This document shows positions 1 to 5,724 of a stretch of DNA of 5,724 nucleotides, in pieces. A model generated the notes under the pieces. The model saw only the letters and a list, made by a program, of their open reading frames with translations, did not search any database and had not been told where the DNA came from. The position numbers and the translations under genes were made by a program. Position 1 is the first letter of the stretch, and the number at the start of each line of letters is the position of its first letter. The stretch comes from an uncultured Phascolarctobacterium sp. (lineage in GTDB: Bacteria; Bacillota; Negativicutes; Acidaminococcales; Acidaminococcaceae), in the NCBI GenBank assembly GCA_945949475.1, contig CAMFET010000065.1:1-5724 (forward strand). The letters run 5' to 3'.

Positions 1-876
1 ATTGCTAATGAGCTTAGACAGGATGAAAATTGGCTTGTAGTTGATTTGAATCCTGAAAGAGATTTGCTAAATGCTTTGGCAGCGGAGTTAAGCACTAACA
101 AGGATATTTTTGCTTATCTAAAAAATGCACAAATCAATATTTCTGCTTTTGGCTTTGGTGTAGGCATTAGTGGCGAGCAAGAAATCAAGGATATTACCGT
201 GCTTTTGAATGCTATTCTTGAGAAAATTACTAAGGAAAACAAAAGAATATTGGTTACTATAGATGAGGTAACAACTAATCAAAACATCAAAGAGTTTGTA
301 AGCCAATTTCAGATTTTTATTCGCAAGAACTACAATGTGTTTTTACTCATGACCGGTCTTTATGAAAATATCTATGATTTGCAAAATGAAAAGAGCCTGA
401 CCTTTCTATACAGAGCTCCTAAGATTGAGCTTAAGCCCTTAAGCATTCCCTTAATTATGCAAAAATATAAGGAAATTTTCGCCTTAAAAGATGAGCAGGC
501 CTTGGCAATGGCCAAGCTCACGGAAGGATATCCCTTTGCCTATCAGGTTTTAGGCTATTTATGCTTTAAGAATAAGACTTCGTATGAAAAGGTTCTTTTC
601 GAATTCGATAGCTGCCTTGAAGAATATGTCTACGAGAAAATCTGGAGCGAGCTATCTTCTATGGACAAGGTAATCTTGGCAGCCATGGCTAAAAGTTCTT
701 CCACAAAGGTCGCGTCTATTAGAGAAGCAGCTAATTTGGACTCCAATATCTTTAATGTCTATAGAAAAAGATTATTAAAAAAGGGAGTGGTGAGGACTCC
801 TGAATATGGACACTTGGCATTTAGCTTGCCGAGATTTAGAGAGTTTGTTCTAAGAAATTGTTCGGCGGAGTGTTGA
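1..876 (+). CDS. P-loop ATP-binding protein with winged-helix C-terminus (5' partial)
   Basis: The reading frame is open from the first base to TGA at 874-876, giving 291 residues of a protein whose N-terminus lies outside the window. The Walker A loop is therefore not visible. What remains matches the archaeal-type/STAND-like AAA ATPases common in gut Firmicutes. A WLVVDLNPERDLL strand-helix segment (residues 11-23 of the visible part) normally follows the P-loop region. The Walker B strand RILVTIDEV carries D88-E89, and LLMTGLYENI (115-124) resembles a sensor-1 strand. A helical region follows, and from about residue 220 a winged-helix-like segment (MDKVILAAM ... YRKRLLKKGVV ... FSLPRFREFVL) could bind DNA or a partner. 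No membrane segment is visible. Function is unknown; the family is usually annotated only as 'ATP-binding protein'. Composition is clearly AT-richer than pcrA (bases 181-240 are 19/60 G+C, against 38/60 at 1081-1140). Ten of 12 arginines use AGA, which suggests an acquired accessory gene. Confidence 0.82.
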   Translation: MANELRQDENWLVVDLNPERDLLNALAAELSTNKDIFAYLKNAQINISAFGFGVGISGEQEIKDITVLLNAILEKITKENKRILVTIDEVTTNQNIKEFVSQFQIFIRKNYNVFLLMTGLYENIYDLQNEKSLTFLYRAPKIELKPLSIPLIMQKYKEIFALKDEQALAMAKLTEGYPFAYQVLGYLCFKNKTSYEKVLFEFDSCLEEYVYEKIWSELSSMDKVILAAMAKSSSTKVASIREAANLDSNIFNVYRKRLLKKGVVRTPEYGHLAFSLPRFREFVLRNCSAEC

Positions 877-906
877 TTTCTTCAATCGCGCAAATGGGGG
901 CTTTTG

Positions 907-928
907 TGGTATAATAAATTGCTATACT
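907..928 (+). promoter_or_regulatory. Tandem extended -10 promoter elements upstream of pcrA
   Basis: A perfect extended -10 box, TGGTATAAT, spans 907-915. A second, TGCTATACT, follows at 920-928. Both fit the TGnTATAAT pattern of housekeeping sigma factor promoters that can work without a good -35 box. No convincing TTGACA-like hexamer sits 16-18 bases upstream of either. Initiation would fall near 922 or 935, giving a leader of roughly 70-85 bases before pcrA. This would be the main promoter for pcrA and probably ligA. The call rests on motif match and position only. Confidence 0.6.
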
Positions 929-953
929 GTTTTTATGATAGAGAGTACTGCTG

Positions 954-975
954 CCTTGGCCCAAGTGGCTCAAGG
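954..975 (+). promoter_or_regulatory. Hairpin in the pcrA leader
   Basis: CCTTGGCC (954-961) pairs with GGC-T-CAAGG (967-975), giving eight base pairs with one bulged T (970) around a five-base loop (CAAGT). It lies 16 bases upstream of the pcrA Shine-Dalgarno sequence and downstream of both candidate -10 boxes, so it would be in the mRNA leader. No T-run follows, so it is not an intrinsic terminator. It could stabilise the 5' end or act as a protein-binding operator, or it could be incidental. No function can be assigned from sequence alone. Confidence 0.4.
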
Positions 976-991
976 TGGCGAAAGAATAGAC

Positions 992-996
992 GGAGG
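992..996 (+). promoter_or_regulatory. Ribosome binding site of pcrA
   Basis: GGAGG lies 11 bases before ATG at 1008 and 5 bases before an in-frame TTG at 1002. Neither spacing is ideal. ATG is preferred because it is the stronger start codon, and because the downstream ligA gene also has a GGAGG 11 bases before its ATG. Choosing TTG would add only two residues (Met-Asn). Confidence 0.65.
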
Positions 997-1007
997 TTTT
1001 CTTGAAC

Positions 1008-3230
1008 ATGATAGATACATTGCAAGGCTTGAATAAGGAGCAGGCAGAGGCTGTGCGCACTATAAACGGCCCCATGCTGATTTTGGCAGGTGCGGGCAGC
1101 GGCAAGACCAAGGTGCTGACCTGCCGCGTAGCGCATTTGCTGCAGCAGGGCGTGCGTCCGTACCGCATTTTGGCCATCACCTTTACCAATAAGGCGGCAG
1201 CAGAAATGCGGGAGCGTGTGGATAAAATGGCCGGTCCTGCAGCTAAGGATGTGTGGCTGTTTACCTTTCATGCCTTTTGTGCCAGAGTGTTACGCAGGGA
1301 TATCGATAAACTAGGTCAATATAGCAATAATTTTGCTATTTATGATACTACCGATACGAAAAATTTGATTAAGCAAATTCTCAAGGAAATGAATTTGGAT
1401 GAGAAGCGCTTCCAGCCCGCAGGTATTATTGGCCGCATTAGCAACGCCAAAAACGAGCTGCTGGGCGTAAAGGAATTCGCTGCGCAAGCGGGGGATTTTT
1501 ACGAGGAAAAGGTGGCGCAGATTTACGAGGCTTACGAGGGCAAGCTGCGGGCTAATAACGCAGTAGATTTTGATGATTTATTGCTCTTGACATTGCGCCT
1601 TTTGCAGGAGATTCCCGAAGCAAGGGAGAAATATCAGGATAAATTTGACTACATCATGGTGGATGAGTATCAGGATACCAACCATGTGCAATATCTTTTG
1701 ACTAAGCTGCTAGCCGGCAAGCATCATAATTTGTGCGTGGTGGGCGATGCGGACCAAAGCATTTACGGCTGGCGTGGCGCGGATATCCGCAATATTTTGG
1801 ACTTTGAAAAGGATTATCCCGAAGCCAAGCTGGTGAAGCTGGAGCAAAACTACCGCAGCACACAGGTGATTTTGGATGCCGCTAATGCGGTAATTGAAAA
1901 TAATACGGGCCGCAAGCCGAAAAATCTGTGGACCAATAATGGCATGGGCACGGAGATAACCTATTATCAGGCGGTTGACGAAAGGGATGAGGCTCGCTTC
2001 GTTATCGAGCGCATGCAGGAGCTGCAGCTCAAGGAAGGGGCGAAGCTGGGGGACATGGCTGTGCTTTATCGCACCAATACCCAGTCCCGTGTTTTTGAAG
2101 AAATGCTCATTAAGAGTGGTATTGCCTATACCATGGTGGGTGGCACCAAATTCTATGAGCGCAAGGAAATCAAGGATATTATCGCTTATTTGCGTTTGAT
2201 ATATAATCCTCACGATGGCCTGAGCTTGGAGCGCATTATTAACGTGCCCCGACGTGGTATTGGCGATGCGACCTTGGCACGCTTGCAGGGCTATGCCAAT
2301 GAGACCAACCAAAGCTTATTTGACGTGATTTCCAATGCTGGCGAGGTGCCGGGCCTTTCTAGTCGCTTTGTGGCTAAGCTGGACGAATTAGCGGGCTTGC
2401 TCTTTGAATTCATGGGCGAGGCCGAGGAAAAGAGCGTTAAGCAGTTAATTATTGATGTGATGCAGCGCACAGGCTACCAAGAAGAGCTGGAGCTGGGGCG
2501 CACTGCTCAGGATCAAAGCCGTTTAGAGAACCTGCAGGAGCTCTTGAGCGTGGCCGAGGATTTTGCCGAAAAAGCTGCTCGTAATGGCGACGAGGCGAGT
2601 CTAGAAAACTTCCTCGGTGAAGTGGCACTGGTTTCGGATATTGATGATGCGGAGCTGGGCGAGGATGCAGTGACGTTGATGACGTTGCATAGCGCTAAGG
2701 GCTTGGAATTCCCCACTGTTTTCTTAGTGGGCATGGAGGAGGGTATCTTCCCCCATGCGCGCACGCTTTTGGATGAGGAAGAAATCGAGGAGGAGCGCCG
2801 CATTTGCTATGTGGGCATTACTAGAGCCGAAAAGCACTTGTATTTAAGTAATGCCAAAATGCGCATGATTTATGGCCACACCCTAAGCTATCCGCCTTCC
2901 CGCTTTTTGCAGGAGGTGCCGCGCAACCTGATTCACGAATATCGCCGACCTATTCAGCAAAGGGTGGTACTGCGGGATGTGCCTAGAGAGCAGGAGTCCC
3001 GTCCACGCGCTACCAATTGGTTTTTGCAAAATAAGAGCAGCTTTGTGCCGAAGGAAGCGAGCGCGAGCGCTAGCTTTAAGGCGGGCGATAAGGTTAACCA
3101 CAAGAAGTGGGGCTTGGGCACCATTGTGGCGGTAAAGGATACGGAGGATGGCCAAGAGGTTAAGGTTGCCTTTAATGGGGGCGGTATCCGCAGCCTGCTG
3201 ACGAAGTATGCGGTGCTGCAGAAGGTGTAA
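1008..3230 (+). CDS. pcrA: ATP-dependent DNA helicase PcrA (UvrD/Rep family, SF1A)
   Basis: A complete 740-residue superfamily 1 3'-to-5' DNA helicase, close to the usual length of B. subtilis PcrA. In this family ATP hydrolysis drives single-strand translocation; the enzyme acts in nucleotide excision and mismatch repair, rolling-circle replication, RecA filament removal and transcription-replication conflicts. All helicase motifs are intact: Q motif LNKEQ (8-12), Walker A AGAGSGKT (27-34), motif Ia ITFTNKAAAEM (57-67), Ib TFHAFCARVLR (86-96), motif II DEYQDTN (219-225), motif III GDADQSIYGWRGAD (246-259), motif IV QNYRST (280-285), motif V TLHSAKGLEF (559-568) and motif VI YVGITRA (601-607). 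A linker rich in basic and Ser/Ala residues leads to a Tudor-like C-terminal domain (about 690-740, with KKWGLGTIV), known in PcrA to contact RNA polymerase. TAA ends the gene at 3228-3230. It precedes ligA by 82 bases, the classic Firmicutes pcrA-ligA pair. No pcrB lies directly upstream here. An alternative TTG start is at 1002. Confidence 0.97.
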   Translation: MIDTLQGLNKEQAEAVRTINGPMLILAGAGSGKTKVLTCRVAHLLQQGVRPYRILAITFTNKAAAEMRERVDKMAGPAAKDVWLFTFHAFCARVLRRDIDKLGQYSNNFAIYDTTDTKNLIKQILKEMNLDEKRFQPAGIIGRISNAKNELLGVKEFAAQAGDFYEEKVAQIYEAYEGKLRANNAVDFDDLLLLTLRLLQEIPEAREKYQDKFDYIMVDEYQDTNHVQYLLTKLLAGKHHNLCVVGDADQSIYGWRGADIRNILDFEKDYPEAKLVKLEQNYRSTQVILDAANAVIENNTGRKPKNLWTNNGMGTEITYYQAVDERDEARFVIERMQELQLKEGAKLGDMAVLYRTNTQSRVFEEMLIKSGIAYTMVGGTKFYERKEIKDIIAYLRLIYNPHDGLSLERIINVPRRGIGDATLARLQGYANETNQSLFDVISNAGEVPGLSSRFVAKLDELAGLLFEFMGEAEEKSVKQLIIDVMQRTGYQEELELGRTAQDQSRLENLQELLSVAEDFAEKAARNGDEASLENFLGEVALVSDIDDAELGEDAVTLMTLHSAKGLEFPTVFLVGMEEGIFPHARTLLDEEEIEEERRICYVGITRAEKHLYLSNAKMRMIYGHTLSYPPSRFLQEVPRNLIHEYRRPIQQRVVLRDVPREQESRPRATNWFLQNKSSFVPKEASASASFKAGDKVNHKKWGLGTIVAVKDTEDGQEVKVAFNGGGIRSLLTKYAVLQKV

Positions 3231-3237
3231 GCGTTAG

Positions 3238-5492
<2,255 letters not shown>

Positions 5493-5515
5493 CTTATAGT
5501 GTTTAATATTTAGAT

Positions 5516-5521
5516 AAGGAG
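5516..5521 (+). promoter_or_regulatory. Ribosome binding site of the exported-protein gene
   Basis: AAGGAG ends seven bases before ATG at 5529, an ideal Firmicutes arrangement. It supports the truncated downstream reading frame as a real gene. Confidence 0.75.
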
Positions 5522-5528
5522 TTCAAAT

Positions 5529-5724
5529 ATGAAGAGACTACTGACTTTTATAATAATGGCTTTATTGCTATGTTGCTCCCTTACTGCTTTTGCTGCGCAG
5601 GAGGAGATTAGCTCCATTGATGCGCTGGATAAGGGCGTAGCAGATACGGGCGAGACGCATTTTACGAAAACCGATATGCAGCTCACCGAGTGCACCCTGC
5701 CCTATACCGTGGCCGTGCTGCCCT
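5529..5724 (+). CDS. Exported protein of unknown function (3' partial)
   Basis: An open frame starts at ATG 5529 with a well-placed AAGGAG site and runs off the right edge after 65 complete codons. The start is a clear signal peptide: basic MKR, a hydrophobic core (about residues 4-19) and an AFA-A signal peptidase I site near residues 20-23. The core has two adjacent cysteines (15-16), but the preceding residues are leucines rather than the Gly/Ala of a lipobox, so a lipoprotein is unlikely. The mature part begins QEEISSIDALDKG and is acidic at first; it reaches TVAVLP at the edge, a strand-like segment seen at the start of many secreted domains. The family is not recognisable from this fragment. 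The gene is separated from ligA by the 103-base palindrome and is probably a separate transcription unit, with no obvious link to replication. Confidence 0.8.
   Translation, partial: MKRLLTFIIMALLLCCSLTAFAAQEEISSIDALDKGVADTGETHFTKTDMQLTECTLPYTVAVLP

Noticed and set aside
873..886. Short inverted repeat TTGA/TCAA after the ATPase gene as a terminator
   Set aside because: It has only four or five weak A/T-rich pairs and no T-run.
836..1271. Two overlapping minus-strand open frames (836-1189 and 933-1271) across the start of pcrA
   Set aside because: They are antisense to conserved pcrA helicase motifs or its promoter, have no ribosome binding site I can see, and their products resemble no family.
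1710..3155. Minus-strand frames and one plus-strand frame inside pcrA
   Set aside because: They lie within the conserved helicase coding sequence; their low-complexity products fit shadow translation.
5495..5500. TATAGT as a -10 box for the exported-protein gene
   Set aside because: No acceptable -35 hexamer lies 16-18 bases upstream (the region is TGCCCC), and there is no TG extension, so evidence is too weak for a promoter call.
5510..5695. Minus-strand frame of 61 codons over the exported-protein gene
   Set aside because: The plus-strand gene has an ideal ribosome binding site and a signal peptide, which explains the region better.

Overview
The window looks like part of a low-to-moderate-GC Firmicutes (Bacillota) chromosome. 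The evidence is the pcrA-ligA gene pair, strong GGAGG/AAGGAG ribosome binding sites, extended -10 promoters (TGnTATAAT) and a LigA zinc finger with Firmicutes-type spacing (CX2C-X14-CX4C). The codon style and the short GC-rich intergenic palindromes remind me of gut Negativicutes (Phascolarctobacterium/Acidaminococcus-like). That is recollection only; no search was run.

Layout: all genes are on the + strand. Positions 1-876 hold the C-terminal part of an AT-rich P-loop ATP-binding protein with a winged-helix tail, cut by the left edge. Its base composition and arginine codons (10 AGA, 1 AGG, 1 CGC) differ sharply from the genes that follow. A 131-base gap carries tandem extended -10 elements and a leader hairpin. 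Then come pcrA (1008-3230), encoding a complete UvrD/PcrA-type DNA helicase, and ligA (3313-5403), encoding a complete NAD+-dependent DNA ligase. The 82-base pcrA-ligA gap holds a GC-rich palindromic repeat that ends just before the ligA Shine-Dalgarno sequence. After ligA lies a 103-base imperfect palindrome whose left arm overlaps the last ligA codons and stop. It is followed by the start of a gene for an exported protein of unknown function (5529 to the right edge).

PcrA and LigA belong to core replication and repair: PcrA unwinds DNA and removes RecA or RNA polymerase obstacles, and LigA seals nicks. They are probably co-transcribed from the promoter near 910-928. The most noteworthy non-coding structure is the 103-base palindrome at 5390-5492 (outer stem 20 of 21 paired). 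The second is the repeat between pcrA and ligA, which could compete for the ligA ribosome binding site and also creates a spurious in-frame N-terminal extension of LigA. I found no RNA genes, CRISPR arrays, transposase genes or new defence system. No gap exceeds 300 bases.
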